46,648 nt of DNA from Gammaproteobacteria bacterium RBG_16_51_14 (GCA_001802375.1 MGXK01000019.1:1-46648), one strand, 5' to 3'; positions 27,138 through 36,844 are shown, counted from the stretch's first letter. Made by a program: numbers and translations. The notes: generated by a model from the letters alone, not told the origin.

Positions 27138-28928
27138 TTAATTTGTATCAGGACTTGCTGTGAGCGTAAAGACAAGAATCTCATCACCGACTGGATAGCC
27201 AAACAGTTGATTTCCCCCTGCCGCAACGGCTACATATTGTTTTCCATCCATTGCATAGGTAATGGGCGGGGCGTTTACTCCATATCGGCTGTGGTAAGTC
27301 CACATGCGCCTGCCATTGCGGGCATCAAAGGCATCAAAATCACCGTTTCCTTCCCCGGTAAAAACAAGTCCACCTGCCGTTGCCAATACGCCCCCGACCA
27401 TCGGGTCTTCAATCTTTTGTTGCCAGAGTATGCTACCGGTGTTGACTGAGATTGCGGTCAGGAAACCCCAGTCGGGTTCATTTGCCTGTCTGAAAAAGGT
27501 ATAGCTCTCCCGGGGTTGGTCCGGTTTCGGATCCAGTTTACGGCTGAAGAAGAGTGAGGGTTGATGGATCCCTGCAATATAAACAGTCTCTGCCTGTGGA
27601 TGATAACTGACTGGTGACCATGATGTAGCCCCAAGGGTGCCGGGAACGATGCGAACGCCTTCAGTCGTTGGCTGTGCAAAAAGGTTTGTCTGTTGGACAA
27701 ATGGTTCCGATTTTAACAACAATGCCCCTGTCTTACGGTCATGGACAAAGAACCAGCCGAGTTTACTCGCCTGACCAACGGCCTTGATAATCCTGCCATC
27801 TTTTTTATAGTCAAAAAGCACCGGTGGACTTGCGATATCGTAGCCCCAGCGATCATGTGGTACCTGCTGGTAATACCAGTGCAGTTTCCCGGTATCGATT
27901 TCGAGCGCGATCAGACTGACGGTATACAGATTGTCACCGGGCCGGGTGGTGTCATCCATTTGGGGTGAGGGGTTGCCGGTTCCTACATAAAGCAGACCGA
28001 GTTCAGGATCGATGGCGGGAGTTGTAAAGATTGAACCACCACCGGGTTTCCAGTTCTCCTGGCGATCGGAAAACAGGCGTTTTTCTTCTTCGATATCACG
28101 TCCGAGCGGTATCCCGTCCGGGGTCGTCTGGCGCCATACCCCCTCCCAACCCAGTTCCGGTATGCTATACCAGCGCCAGATCTCCCGTCCTGTTTCAGCA
28201 TCATAGGCAACCAGGAACCCTCGCAGGCCATGTCTGTTTCCGGAAAACCCGCCTACAGACAGCCTGGAATCGCCATTTTCTTCCAGTTCGAGATGAAGAC
28301 CATAGCCGGCGCCGGTTACACCGACAAATACCTTGCCATCAAATACCTGTGGGGCGAGGTTGGCACTGTAACCGGTCTGGCCGGTTTGTACAGCGCCCTT
28401 CAATTCTGCAAAACCAAGCACGGGTCCAGGTATTTCTCCACCCTCTGCAGAGATGTCTGCGATCTCCCTGTCCCAGACTACTGCGCCTGATTTTTGATCA
28501 AGTGCAATCAAACGTGCATCGATGGTTACGGTATAGACCTTGCCATTGGCAACGGCCGGACCACGATTGGCAGGCCCACAGCAAAATTTGTCCCCCCGGA
28601 GCCGGTGCCGGTAACGCCATATTTCCTGGCCACTCTTTGCCTCGAGGGCAATCACATCATTAAATGGTGTGGTGATATACATCACACCATTCAATACAAT
28701 GGGACTGGTCTGGAAGGTTCCGTGTTTACCCGTGTGATAGGACCAGGCGAGGCCGAGTTGTTCGACATTTCCCTGATTGATCTGGTCCAGTGGACTGTAA
28801 CGTTGATTACTGTAATCTCTGCCATACAGTGGCCAGTCTGTATCAGCGCCACACCCGCAGGCAAAGGTGCTTATGGTGAAAGACAAACTGGCCAGGACCC
28901 AGGATTTGATATTAATAAAAGGGTTCAT
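27138..28928 (-). CDS. PQQ-dependent dehydrogenase, periplasmic
   Basis: Eight-bladed quinoprotein of 596 aa with an N-terminal export signal (cleavage near FACGCGA). Vicinal Cys116-Cys117 in KFCCGPANRG form the disulfide ring over PQQ, metal-ligand candidates are the Glu in GGEIPGP and Asn319 in GTGNPSP, and several Trp-docking motifs (DAETGREIW, EIDTGKLHW) mark the blades. In the active-site segment, HDRWGYDIAS at 358-367, the usual WD is WG (Gly362), with Asp364 two residues on. Substrate is therefore unclear: alcohol, aldehyde-sugar type or other. No cytochrome domain is fused. Divergent from a lipoprotein gene. Confidence 0.85.
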   Translation of the reverse strand: MNPFINIKSWVLASLSFTISTFACGCGADTDWPLYGRDYSNQRYSPLDQINQGNVEQLGLAWSYHTGKHGTFQTSPIVLNGVMYITTPFNDVIALEAKSGQEIWRYRHRLRGDKFCCGPANRGPAVANGKVYTVTIDARLIALDQKSGAVVWDREIADISAEGGEIPGPVLGFAELKGAVQTGQTGYSANLAPQVFDGKVFVGVTGAGYGLHLELEENGDSRLSVGGFSGNRHGLRGFLVAYDAETGREIWRWYSIPELGWEGVWRQTTPDGIPLGRDIEEEKRLFSDRQENWKPGGGSIFTTPAIDPELGLLYVGTGNPSPQMDDTTRPGDNLYTVSLIALEIDTGKLHWYYQQVPHDRWGYDIASPPVLFDYKKDGRIIKAVGQASKLGWFFVHDRKTGALLLKSEPFVQQTNLFAQPTTEGVRIVPGTLGATSWSPVSYHPQAETVYIAGIHQPSLFFSRKLDPKPDQPRESYTFFRQANEPDWGFLTAISVNTGSILWQQKIEDPMVGGVLATAGGLVFTGEGNGDFDAFDARNGRRMWTYHSRYGVNAPPITYAMDGKQYVAVAAGGNQLFGYPVGDEILVFTLTASPDTN

Positions 28929-29074
28929 ATGAATTTGTATATACCTGATTATTAGACATAATAAACCATGTTGACTGCTTTCTCATAAACCTTAGGCATG
29001 GTTCCGGTCAAGAAAAATACGGGCCAGCGCCCCTGACTGAGAATATTGTTTATCTGATATACTGAAACAGTTCT

Positions 29075-29806
29075 ATGTATCTTCGAAAACCTTCCTGTTC
29101 AAGGCGTCCATCTCCTGGCCAGTACCTGTTTCTGCTCGTTGCCGTATTGACCAACAGCAGTTGTTTGAGTGAAAAAAACAGTTATTTTCCACTGGAAGAG
29201 GGTTTGTCATGGCATTATTTCGTCGAAATGACCACCATGGACGGTATCAACAGACAAAAATACATGATCGTTAATCAAGCACCAGGATACAAGGAAGGAC
29301 AGCAGGTTTTTGTACGCAAATCTCTGGATGGCACATTGCTTTATTACAAGAAAACGGAGGAAGGGATTTTATTTTTTGGCAAGGAGGACACATCCGGGAT
29401 CAGGCCGGTATTTACCAGGGATGAACACTATGTTTTCCGCTATCCATTAACGACCGGTTCAGAATGGAACACGGTAACCCTGACCAGGTTGCTAAAAAAA
29501 ACCGGGCCGCCACAGAAAACGGAATTCCAGATTGTTGCTGAAGTGCCGGTGACCAGCCGGGTGGAGGCAACAGATGATACGATCAACGTCCCGGCGGGGC
29601 TGTTTCATGGCTGTGTAAGGATCCGGATGCAGGGTTATGCGTACAAGAATGCGGGTAACTATATCGGGCTTACCATTGTCAGCGTCAATGAAACCAGTTG
29701 GTATGCACCAGGTATCGGCTTGATAAAAATGGTGCGTGAGGAAACGACGGAAAGCCAGGCGCTGGACAAGGGAAAGATGACGATTGAATTGGAAAAGTTC
29801 GGCTGA
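29075..29806 (+). CDS. Predicted lipoprotein of unknown function
   Basis: A 243-aa exported protein. A basic start, hydrophobic LFLLVAVLT and Cys in NSSC suggest a lipoprotein signal, although the lipobox is poor. The mature part is beta-rich with YFPLEEGLSWHYFVEM, INVPAGLFHGCVRIRM and a WYAPGIGLIKMVREE end, a pattern I associate with beta-barrel-like lipoproteins of unknown role. Divergent from the PQQ dehydrogenase (146 bp apart) and convergent with fau. No known function recognised. Confidence 0.6.
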   Translation: MYLRKPSCSRRPSPGQYLFLLVAVLTNSSCLSEKNSYFPLEEGLSWHYFVEMTTMDGINRQKYMIVNQAPGYKEGQQVFVRKSLDGTLLYYKKTEEGILFFGKEDTSGIRPVFTRDEHYVFRYPLTTGSEWNTVTLTRLLKKTGPPQKTEFQIVAEVPVTSRVEATDDTINVPAGLFHGCVRIRMQGYAYKNAGNYIGLTIVSVNETSWYAPGIGLIKMVREETTESQALDKGKMTIELEKFG

Positions 29807-29858
29807 CAGAACCTGGTATGCCCCTGGTCAGATGTTGCCTGTACAGGGTTAAATTCAG

Positions 29859-30446
29859 TCATCGACCGGTAATAACACGAATAACACGTTTTTCAGTAAC
29901 GATGATATCGACCGGGACATCGTTGACCCCCACTGGCAGCTGCTCGATCAGTTGCGCCTCAAAGGCCAGGGCTATCCTGCTCTTCACGATATTTGTTTTA
30001 AACCACCGGTCATAATAACCGCGGCCAAAACCGATACGGCCGCCGGCAATGGTAAATCCAAGGCCCGGTGCGATAGCGATATCCAGAGGGCCGGAATAAG
30101 GGATGTTTGTGCCTGCTGTCAGTATTTCCATTACATCGGGTTTGAGATCATTCCATGTGGTGAATGGTACTGAAATCATGCGATCGGCATTGATAATCTT
30201 TGGTATGGCAAGTGATTTCCCCTCGTCCAGTAATCGCCGGATGACAGCATGGGTATCCACTTCGCTGCCATGGGAGATGTAAATGAAGACGTTTTTGGCA
30301 GAAATCACCTCATCCAGACCGGCCAGATGCCCAAGGATCAGTCTGCTGTGGGTATGGCGCAGGGATTCCGGCAAACCGGCCCGGATTTTTTTCATCAGGG
30401 CACGGATTTCTGTCTTCTGTTCCTGCAAGTTATCAGGGACACGCAT
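29859..30446 (-). CDS. fau: 5-formyltetrahydrofolate cyclo-ligase
   Basis: Converts 5-formyl-THF to 5,10-methenyl-THF with ATP, recovering folate for one-carbon metabolism. The ATP-site loop GRIGFGRGYYDRW and the PLDIAIAPGLGF strand are diagnostic; N-terminal KTEIRALMKKIRAGLP fits the substrate helix. Length 195 aa is normal. In enterobacteria 6S RNA lies just upstream of this gene; the 263 bp upstream here show no convincing 6S fold. Confidence 0.94.
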   Translation of the reverse strand: MRVPDNLQEQKTEIRALMKKIRAGLPESLRHTHSRLILGHLAGLDEVISAKNVFIYISHGSEVDTHAVIRRLLDEGKSLAIPKIINADRMISVPFTTWNDLKPDVMEILTAGTNIPYSGPLDIAIAPGLGFTIAGGRIGFGRGYYDRWFKTNIVKSRIALAFEAQLIEQLPVGVNDVPVDIIVTEKRVIRVITGR

Positions 30447-30709
30447 TACTTATAATAAAATAATAATTATCAATGATATACATAGATAAAGTGTACAATA
30501 AACGATTCCCTCTGCTGCAAAGCCTGCATTATAAACGGGGGAATCCCGGTAGCGTTAGCTGCCATTCAACAGCCTGGCAGGCAGTTTCATGCGCAAGTGT
30601 CTGTCTGCTCTTTCTTTTTCAATAAGATGACGTACAATAACGCACTTTTTTGGGATGGTGAATTTCGCCTGGATAATAGATCAATGACAGAGATGAGGTC
30701 AGCAAACTG

Positions 30710-30967
30710 ATGGTTAAAATTCGACTGGCACGTGCTGGGACCAATAAAACCCCCTTCTACCATATCGTTGTTACGGACAGCCGCAACAAGCGTGATGGCC
30801 GTTATATAGAACGTATTGGATTTTTTAATCCTATCGCTAAAGGAAATGAAGAGGCCTTGAAAATTGCATCAGACCGTGTTGAATATTGGCTTTCGAAAGG
30901 TGCCAGGACGACGGAACGTGTCAATAAATTAATCAAGGGGAATCTGGCGGGGGCGGCCAGCACGTAA
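30710..30967 (+). CDS. rpsP: 30S ribosomal protein S16
   Basis: 85 aa starting [21 protein letters not shown] with [19 protein letters not shown], the S16 hallmarks. GAGG lies upstream of the ATG. First gene of rpsP-rimM-trmD-rplS. Confidence 0.98.
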   Translation: MVKIRLARAGTNKTPFYHIVVTDSRNKRDGRYIERIGFFNPIAKGNEEALKIASDRVEYWLSKGARTTERVNKLIKGNLAGAAST

Positions 30968-31074
30968 TACTTACTTTACCTGTATTTTGAATTGACGATA
31001 GGCATGTACCTGCCATGCAATATCGGCCACATATCCAGACAGGATGACGGGGCACCATTGACAACAGAATTCTG

Positions 31075-31587
31075 ATGCAGCCAGAAAACGAGCGCGTTGT
31101 GATGGGGCGAATCGCCGGGATTTACGGGGTGAGCGGTTGGGTCAGAATCATGTCTTACACAAGACCCAGGGAAAATATATTTTACTATAAAACCTGGTAT
31201 GTCAGGCAAGATGGGCAGTGGGTTGTGATGACCCTGAAAACAGGCAGGCAACACGGCAAGGGACTGATTGCAAGTCTGCAGGATATAGATGATCGGGAGT
31301 CGGCAAGGGCGTTAATCAATGCGGAAATCGCCATCGAACGCGGACAATTGCCGGCACTGCCGGAGGGAGAATATTACTGGTGTGACCTGATTGGTCTGTC
31401 AGTAACAAATCAGGCAGGGATTCCACTCGGCAAGGTGGATGAGATTTATGAAACCGGTGCAAATGATGTGCTGGCCATTGCTGGAGAAAAGCGGATCCTC
31501 TTCCCGCTGATCCAGGGAACGCATGTTCTTGATATTGACCTCAAACAGGGAATGATACGGATTGACTGGCGGCCGGAGAATGAATAA
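31075..31587 (+). CDS. rimM: 16S rRNA processing protein RimM
   Basis: 30S maturation factor of 170 aa that binds S19. The N-terminal domain shows [20 protein letters not shown]; the C-terminal PRC-barrel shows [31 protein letters not shown]. Its stop overlaps the trmD start as TAATG, so they are coupled. A 107-bp gap separates it from rpsP. Confidence 0.96.
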   Translation: MQPENERVVMGRIAGIYGVSGWVRIMSYTRPRENIFYYKTWYVRQDGQWVVMTLKTGRQHGKGLIASLQDIDDRESARALINAEIAIERGQLPALPEGEYYWCDLIGLSVTNQAGIPLGKVDEIYETGANDVLAIAGEKRILFPLIQGTHVLDIDLKQGMIRIDWRPENE

Positions 31588-32354
31588 TGCTGCAAATCGA
31601 TGTGGTCACCCTGTTCCCGGACATGGTCAATGTGGTTACAGAGTACGGGGTCACAGGTCGGGCGGTTGAAAAGGGGTTGGTAAAGGTGAATACCTGGAAT
31701 CCCAGGGATTTCACCCATGACAGGCACAGGACAGTCGATGACCGGCCGTATGGTGGGGGACCCGGTATGGTGATGCTGGTTGAACCCTTGCGTGAAGCTA
31801 TCCATGCGGCACGCAATTCCCAGGCACAGGGGGCGAGGGTGATATATCTAAGTCCGCAGGGACGCAGACTGGAACATCTTGGTGTGCTGGAATTGTCACA
31901 CTCCAGCGGACTGATCCTGGTTGCAGGCCGTTATGAAGGGATTGACGAGCGCATTATTGCATCCGAGGTGGACGAGGAATGGTCAATCGGGGATTATGTC
32001 CTCAGTGGCGGGGAACTGGCAGCAATGGTGTTGATCGATGCCATTACCAGGACCATTCCGGGTGTTCTGGGGCACGAAGATTCAGTCAGGGAAGACTCAT
32101 TTTTTGACGGGTTGCTGGATTATCCTCACTACACTCGGCCGGAACAGATTGACGGACTGTCGATACCGGTTGTGCTGGTGAGTGGTAATCATGAAGAGAT
32201 CCGCCGTTGGCGTCTCAAGCAGGCACTGGGGCGGACCTGGTTACGGCGGCCTGATCTGTTGGCAGTATTACACCTGGATGCAGAGCAGGCGGGATTGCTG
32301 GAAGAATACAGGAAGGAATTCAACGCCGGTAAAGGTCAGGAACAGAATGGTTAA
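31587..32354 (+). CDS. trmD: tRNA (guanine-N1-)-methyltransferase TrmD
   Basis: SPOUT methyltransferase making m1G37 in tRNA. 255 aa; [12 protein letters not shown], the trefoil-knot SAM site with [22 protein letters not shown] and [14 protein letters not shown], and the C-terminal helical domain are all present. Confidence 0.98.
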   Translation: MLQIDVVTLFPDMVNVVTEYGVTGRAVEKGLVKVNTWNPRDFTHDRHRTVDDRPYGGGPGMVMLVEPLREAIHAARNSQAQGARVIYLSPQGRRLEHLGVLELSHSSGLILVAGRYEGIDERIIASEVDEEWSIGDYVLSGGELAAMVLIDAITRTIPGVLGHEDSVREDSFFDGLLDYPHYTRPEQIDGLSIPVVLVSGNHEEIRRWRLKQALGRTWLRRPDLLAVLHLDAEQAGLLEEYRKEFNAGKGQEQNG

Positions 32355-32381
32355 GCGATTGCAATTGATTGGAGCAGAACG

Positions 32382-32738
32382 ATGAGTAATATAATTGAGC
32401 AACTCGAGTCCGGACAAATGACACGTGAGGTGCCGGACTTTAACCCGGGGGATACTGTGGTTGTTCAGGTCAAGGTCAAGGAAGGTCAGCGTGAACGTTT
32501 GCAGGCCTTCGAAGGCGTAGTGATCGCAAAGCGAAACCGAGGTCTGAATTCCTCATTTACCGTGCGCAAGATCTCCTATGGTGAAGGTGTTGAGCGTGTC
32601 TTCCAGACCTACAGCCCGACCATTGCCGATATCGAGATCAAACGGCGCGGTGATGTCCGCCGTGCCAAGCTTTATTACATGCGGGAACGCAGGGGCAAGT
32701 CCGCCCGCATCAAGGAAAAGATCAAAACGACCTCCTGA
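32382..32738 (+). CDS. rplS: 50S ribosomal protein L19
   Basis: 118 aa with [36 protein letters not shown] and [16 protein letters not shown], all L19 motifs. Last gene of the rpsP operon; a strong hairpin follows. Confidence 0.98.
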   Translation: MSNIIEQLESGQMTREVPDFNPGDTVVVQVKVKEGQRERLQAFEGVVIAKRNRGLNSSFTVRKISYGEGVERVFQTYSPTIADIEIKRRGDVRRAKLYYMRERRGKSARIKEKIKTTS

Positions 32739-32744
32739 TCCAGG

Positions 32745-32769
32745 CCCTGACCAGGTAAACTGGTCAGGG
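32745..32769 (+). terminator. Hairpin after rplS, terminator candidate
   Basis: Perfect 10-bp stem CCCTGACCAG/CTGGTCAGGG with loop GTAAA, 6 bp after the rplS stop. No T-run follows, so it may stabilise the 3' end or need Rho. Confidence 0.6.
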
Positions 32770-32815
32770 GTCATTACCCTTCCTGCAACAGGTGATATGA
32801 ACCAGGTCATCTGTC

Positions 32816-33295
32816 ATGTCATCATCGACAGCTGAACAGCAGTATGATGCTGTTTATCTCAGCCCGATCGGGTGGCTGGGGATCCGCTTGCAGGGACAAC
32901 AGTTGAAGCAACTTGCCTGGTTGTCTGCAAGGCCGGTAGTCAAAAAAGTGGAGAACCGCCGCCTGCGCATAATCATGGATGCATTACACCGCTATTTCTC
33001 TGCTGCCCAGGATTTTCCAACACTTCCCGTGGCACCGGAGGGAACCGTGTTTCAAAGGCGTGTCTGGGCTGCCCTCCAGGATATACCCTGCGGGCAGGCC
33101 GTCACCTACGGCCAGCTAGCCCGCAAGCTGAATACCGGCAGCCGCGCGATTGGCCAGGCCTGCCGCGCCAATCCGATTGCCGTAATAATACCCTGCCATC
33201 GCGTTATCGCAGCCCGTGGTCCTGGCGGGTATATGGGCAAGGCAGGGAAGACCGTCATCAAGCAATGGTTACTTGCACATGAAGGCCATGACTGA
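32816..33295 (+). CDS. ogt: Methylated-DNA--protein-cysteine methyltransferase
   Basis: Suicide repair protein removing O6-methylguanine. 159 aa; acceptor Cys127 in IIPCHRVIAARG, the helix-turn-helix GQAVTYGQLARKLN with the Arg finger in SRAIGQACRANP, and the C-terminal PGGYMGKAG. The gene overlaps the start of xerD, suggesting co-transcription. In a methylotroph-like cell the protein would counter alkyl damage; that link is inference. Confidence 0.93.
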   Translation: MSSSTAEQQYDAVYLSPIGWLGIRLQGQQLKQLAWLSARPVVKKVENRRLRIIMDALHRYFSAAQDFPTLPVAPEGTVFQRRVWAALQDIPCGQAVTYGQLARKLNTGSRAIGQACRANPIAVIIPCHRVIAARGPGGYMGKAGKTVIKQWLLAHEGHD

Positions 33296-34199
33296 ACTAC
33301 GGGTACCACCCTCGGAGGGTTCCAGACAACTCATCGATGGCTTCCTCGATGCAATCTGGATGGAACGTGGCCTGAGTGACAATACCCTTGCTGCCTACCG
33401 TAGCGATTTGTATGCCTACGCTGCCTGGCTGGAGAAACAGAAAGGACAAATCATATCAGCCCGGACCAGTGACATACTTGCCTATCTCTCCGTGGTGTGT
33501 GAATGTTCAGTGCGGACGGTGGCCAGACGGTTATCCAGTATTCGCAGGCTGTATGAATATCTTGTGCGTGAAGGACAGGCAGGACATGATCCGACGGCAA
33601 GGGTTGAATCACCAAGACTGGGCCGGCCATTGCCCCTGTCCATGACAGAAACCGAAGTCGAGGCATTGCTTGCGGCACCGGATACCGATATCGCGCTTGG
33701 GTTCAGGGATCGGACCATGCTGGAAGTGCTTTACGCAACCGGTCTCCGGGTCACCGAGCTGGTAGGCTTGACCCTGCAACAGGTCAATCTGCGCCAGGGC
33801 GTTGTGCGGGTCATTGGCAAGGGCAACAAGGAGCGCCTTGTGCCCCTTGGCGAAGAGGCTGTTGTCTGGCTGGAACGATTTCTGACACAGGGCAGACCGG
33901 CGTTTTTCAAGGGCAATGCGAACGATACGCTGTTTCCCACAATGCGTGGCCGTGCCATGACCCGGCAGTCCTTCTGGTACATCATCAAGCGCTATGCACG
34001 GATAGCGGGGATCAACAAAACCCTCTCACCCCATGTCCTGCGGCATGCGTTTGCAACGCATCTCTTGAATCACGGTGCTGATTTGCGCGTGGTACAGATG
34101 CTGCTCGGGCACAGTGATATCTCGACAACCCAAATCTATACGCATATCGCCAGAGAACGATTGAAGGATTTACATGCAAGACACCATCCAAGGGGGTGA
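33288..34199 (+). CDS. xerD: Site-specific tyrosine recombinase XerD
   Basis: Chromosome-dimer resolution recombinase acting at dif with XerC and FtsK. SAM-like N-terminal domain (LIDGFLDAIWMERGLSDNTL), then catalytic Arg154 in ATGLRVTEL, Lys178 in GKGNKER, His249/Arg252 in HVLRHAFATHLL, His275 in LLGHSDISTTQ and Tyr284 in IYTH, all present. ATG 33288 (303 aa) overlaps ogt by 8 bases; ATG 33279 is an alternative. Length and sequence fit housekeeping XerD, not a phage integrase. Confidence 0.95.
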   Translation: MTELRVPPSEGSRQLIDGFLDAIWMERGLSDNTLAAYRSDLYAYAAWLEKQKGQIISARTSDILAYLSVVCECSVRTVARRLSSIRRLYEYLVREGQAGHDPTARVESPRLGRPLPLSMTETEVEALLAAPDTDIALGFRDRTMLEVLYATGLRVTELVGLTLQQVNLRQGVVRVIGKGNKERLVPLGEEAVVWLERFLTQGRPAFFKGNANDTLFPTMRGRAMTRQSFWYIIKRYARIAGINKTLSPHVLRHAFATHLLNHGADLRVVQMLLGHSDISTTQIYTHIARERLKDLHARHHPRG

Positions 34200-34245
34200 G
34201 CCGGAAACAGGAATAGACACTGGACATGTCTTTTCCCCGGTGAAC

Positions 34246-34307
34246 GGGCATACCAAGGAGGGTATGCCCCGGGTTTCAAGCGGGGCATGACAGCGCAGCG
34301 CTGAAAC
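34246..34307. repeat. REP-like hairpin cluster after xerD
   Basis: Four overlapping inverted repeats: GGGCATACC/GGTATGCCC (34246-34269, perfect 9-bp arms), GCCCCG/CGGGGC (34266-34286), CAGCG/CGCTG (34291-34303) and GTTTCA/TGAAAC (34273-34307). The first core recurs near 5697 and 42637. No T-run directly follows. Confidence 0.6.
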
Positions 34308-34387
34308 AGCCATGATTTTTTCCAATGGACAAACGCAGCGTGGCGATCATTTTGCCTGCAGGAAATGGAGACATTTTACTCGTAGCG

Positions 34388-34750
34388 TTAACTCTTTTTC
34401 CACTCTTTCATGGCTGCCGTGAGTTTTGCGGATACGGATGCATACTCGCCGCCAAGCGAAATTATTTTTACAGCCTCTTTTTTGTGGCCAGCCACAGCAA
34501 GTTCGGCAACCCGGGCGGCAATTTTGTGGAATTCAGCGTGAAGTTGCTTCACCGTTTTGTAATGATCGGATGCCTTATCCACGGTTGTGTGGGTAGGACC
34601 ATTCAGCCACTTTCCGAATACACAATGATCATCCGTCCGGATCGTTTCTACCGGCAGGTCAATCTCGCCGGTATCAATGGCCTGCTTGAGCCGGGTTTTC
34701 CACATGCCATGTGCGGCAATCGCCTTGTCAATTTCTTCTTTGTTGATCAT
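34388..34750 (-). CDS. Stand-alone CZB zinc-binding domain protein
   Basis: A 120-aa all-helical protein made only of a chemoreceptor zinc-binding domain. The signature is complete: His14 in AHGMWK, Cys43 in DHCVFGKWLNGP, and His71/His75 in LHAEFHKIAARV, giving the 3-His/1-Cys zinc site. No membrane, GGDEF or methyl-accepting part is attached. Linked CZB domains sense zinc or hypochlorite and tune diguanylate cyclases or chemoreceptors; as a free protein it may partner with one elsewhere. It stands alone, oriented against xerD and with the same strand as the next ATPase. Confidence 0.85.
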   Translation of the reverse strand: MINKEEIDKAIAAHGMWKTRLKQAIDTGEIDLPVETIRTDDHCVFGKWLNGPTHTTVDKASDHYKTVKQLHAEFHKIAARVAELAVAGHKKEAVKIISLGGEYASVSAKLTAAMKEWKKS

Positions 34751-35044
34751 GTAATTTTCTCTATATCTTATTATTGAGATGACATTAGTGAGGGTGAGCT
34801 GTGGGCTTCCTCTAATTCGATTAAATCAGACAAATCCTATCATGATTAAGGAGTGACAATAAGGGATGTACCAACTTCTTCCCGGGAGAAGCAGGGGCCG
34901 AGACCGAAGGCCAGACTCCTTACCCGAAGCAGCTATTGTTATCACCGATATGGCAATGCAAGACTTATGTTTGCTTGACGGATCTGGCCGTTAACAGGAA
35001 TGTCCCGGCCTCGATTCAAAATCAAGAACCCGAAACCTTAAGTT

Positions 35045-36844
35045 TCACTCACTCCGCTGGGGCAGGACGGAATAGGCTTCTTCCAATGTCGTTACCCCTT
35101 CCGCTATTTTCTGGGCGGCACCGATGCGTAACGAACGCATGCCCTGGGCTATGGCGGCGGCATGCAAGTCATCAAGACTGGTAGTGGCAGTGATCTGTTT
35201 TCTGATCTCGCTGTTGACGGTCAGGATTTCATAGATGGCGACGCGGCCCATATAGCCGGTATGACGGCATTCATCACAACCTTTTGAGGTATACACTTTT
35301 TTTGGCGGACGTAACCGGTGGGGGGCGGCAAAATGATTCCAGGCCTCCTTGTCCAGGGTGTCCGCCTGTTTACAATGGTTGCACAGGGTACGGATCAACC
35401 GTTGGGCGACCACACCGAGCAGGGTTGCATTGATAAGGAAGGGTTGTGAACCGATGTCAATAAGCCGGGTCACAGCCGCGGAGGCATCATTCGTATGCAG
35501 GCTGGAGAGGACAAGGTGCCCAGTCAGTGCGGCCTGGATAGCAACATCGGCGGTTTCCTTGTCCCGGATCTCCCCGACCATGATGATATCAGGGTCTTGG
35601 CGTAACAGGGTACGGACTCCGCTCGCAAAATCCACCCCGATCGCAGGTTGCACCTGCATCTGGTTGAAGAGTGGGTCGACCATTTCGATGGGGTCTTCAA
35701 TTGTGCAGATATTCAGTTCCGGGCGGGCCAGGTGATTCAGGACAGAATACAGGGTGGTGGTTTTCCCGGAACCGGTCGGGCCGGTGACCAGTATTATCCC
35801 GTGCGGGTTTTCCATGATGTCTTTCAGGCATTGCTCATCATGCCTGGTAAAGCCCAGGTCCTTGAAACTTTTTACCAGCATCTCCGGGTCAAAAATTCGC
35901 ATGACCAGTTTTTCGCCGAAGGTTGTGGGCATGGTGGAAAGACGCATTTCCACTTCCTTGCCACTTGGGGTCACGGTCTTGACGCGGCCGTCCTGCGGGC
36001 GTCTGCGATCAGTGACATCCATGCGGCCCAGTGATTTCAGGCGGCTGGTGATGGCCCCCATCAGGACACTCGGGAATTCATGCACGATATGCAGGACCCC
36101 GTCGATACGGAACCGGACCCGGCCCTTCCCCCGGCGGGGTTCGAGGTGGATATCGCTGGCCCGCTGTTCGAAGGCAAATTGCAATAACCAGTCAACAATG
36201 CTGACGATATGACGGTCATTGGCATCCGGTTCACCAGCCTTGCCAACCTGCACAAGCTGTTCAAAATTCTGGATCAGGGCCATCGGTTCATCGGCCTTTT
36301 CATTGATGGCACCCAGGATGGAGCGGCTTACGCCATAAAACTCAACCAGATAGCGCTCAAGGTCCCTCGGATTGATAATCACACGTTTGATTTTGCGTCC
36401 GGCGATGTGTGCCAACTCCTCTTCCCATGACTCAATGAAAGGTTCACAGGTAGCCACGGTGAGTTCCTTTTCATTGACGGTGACAGGCAGGATCTTTAAC
36501 CTGGCCGCATAGCCCTGTGACACAATCCCCGTGATACTGCGCACATCGATTTTCAGTGGATCGAGGCGTAGATAGGCCTGCCCGGTTTTCTCCGCCAGCC
36601 AGCGCGTCAATGTTTCCAGTGTCAGGTGGTAGGGTGGTTGTGTTGCGCTCTGCCAGCCCTGTTCAGACACAAGCAGCAGGGGGTGGATAGAGGGTTTATT
36701 GATATCCTGGCTTCGATTGGCTAACTGGGCCGCCTGCTGTGGGCTGATGATCCCGTCTTTCTGCAGCTGGACGAGGACGTAGCTCAGCGTCAGTCTTTCT
36801 TCGGATGGCTGTGTTATTATTGTCTTCTGCACCAGTGGGATCAC
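35045..36844 (-). CDS. GspE/PilB-family secretion or pilus ATPase
   Basis: A 599-aa ATPase of the type II secretion/type IV pilus group. N-terminal GspE-II-like domain (about 90-175), then SDIHLEPRRGKGRVRFRIDG, Walker A GPTGSGKT at 355-362, Asp box TIEDPIE, Walker B with Glu425 in GEIRDKET, His box SSLHTNDA, and a C-terminal zinc site of Cys488, 491, 523 and 526. No gsp/pil partner genes lie nearby, so which machine it powers is unclear. Confidence 0.88.
   Translation of the reverse strand: MIPLVQKTIITQPSEERLTLSYVLVQLQKDGIISPQQAAQLANRSQDINKPSIHPLLLVSEQGWQSATQPPYHLTLETLTRWLAEKTGQAYLRLDPLKIDVRSITGIVSQGYAARLKILPVTVNEKELTVATCEPFIESWEEELAHIAGRKIKRVIINPRDLERYLVEFYGVSRSILGAINEKADEPMALIQNFEQLVQVGKAGEPDANDRHIVSIVDWLLQFAFEQRASDIHLEPRRGKGRVRFRIDGVLHIVHEFPSVLMGAITSRLKSLGRMDVTDRRRPQDGRVKTVTPSGKEVEMRLSTMPTTFGEKLVMRIFDPEMLVKSFKDLGFTRHDEQCLKDIMENPHGIILVTGPTGSGKTTTLYSVLNHLARPELNICTIEDPIEMVDPLFNQMQVQPAIGVDFASGVRTLLRQDPDIIMVGEIRDKETADVAIQAALTGHLVLSSLHTNDASAAVTRLIDIGSQPFLINATLLGVVAQRLIRTLCNHCKQADTLDKEAWNHFAAPHRLRPPKKVYTSKGCDECRHTGYMGRVAIYEILTVNSEIRKQITATTSLDDLHAAAIAQGMRSLRIGAAQKIAEGVTTLEEAYSVLPQRSE

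Noticed and set aside
27098-27226. Longer start of the unknown gene downstream of the PQQ dehydrogenase
   Set aside because: It would overlap the 3' end of the PQQ gene by about 90 bases; the conserved part starts at the Met at 27097.
30447-30709. 6S RNA (ssrS) upstream of fau
   Set aside because: The gene order of enterobacteria led me to look, but the region shows no long rod with a central bubble on the minus strand, and a TATAAT near the middle leaves too little room before the gene.
33288-34199. Phage integrase or genomic island border
   Set aside because: Sequence, length and context match housekeeping XerD; no adjacent tRNA or att-like direct repeats.
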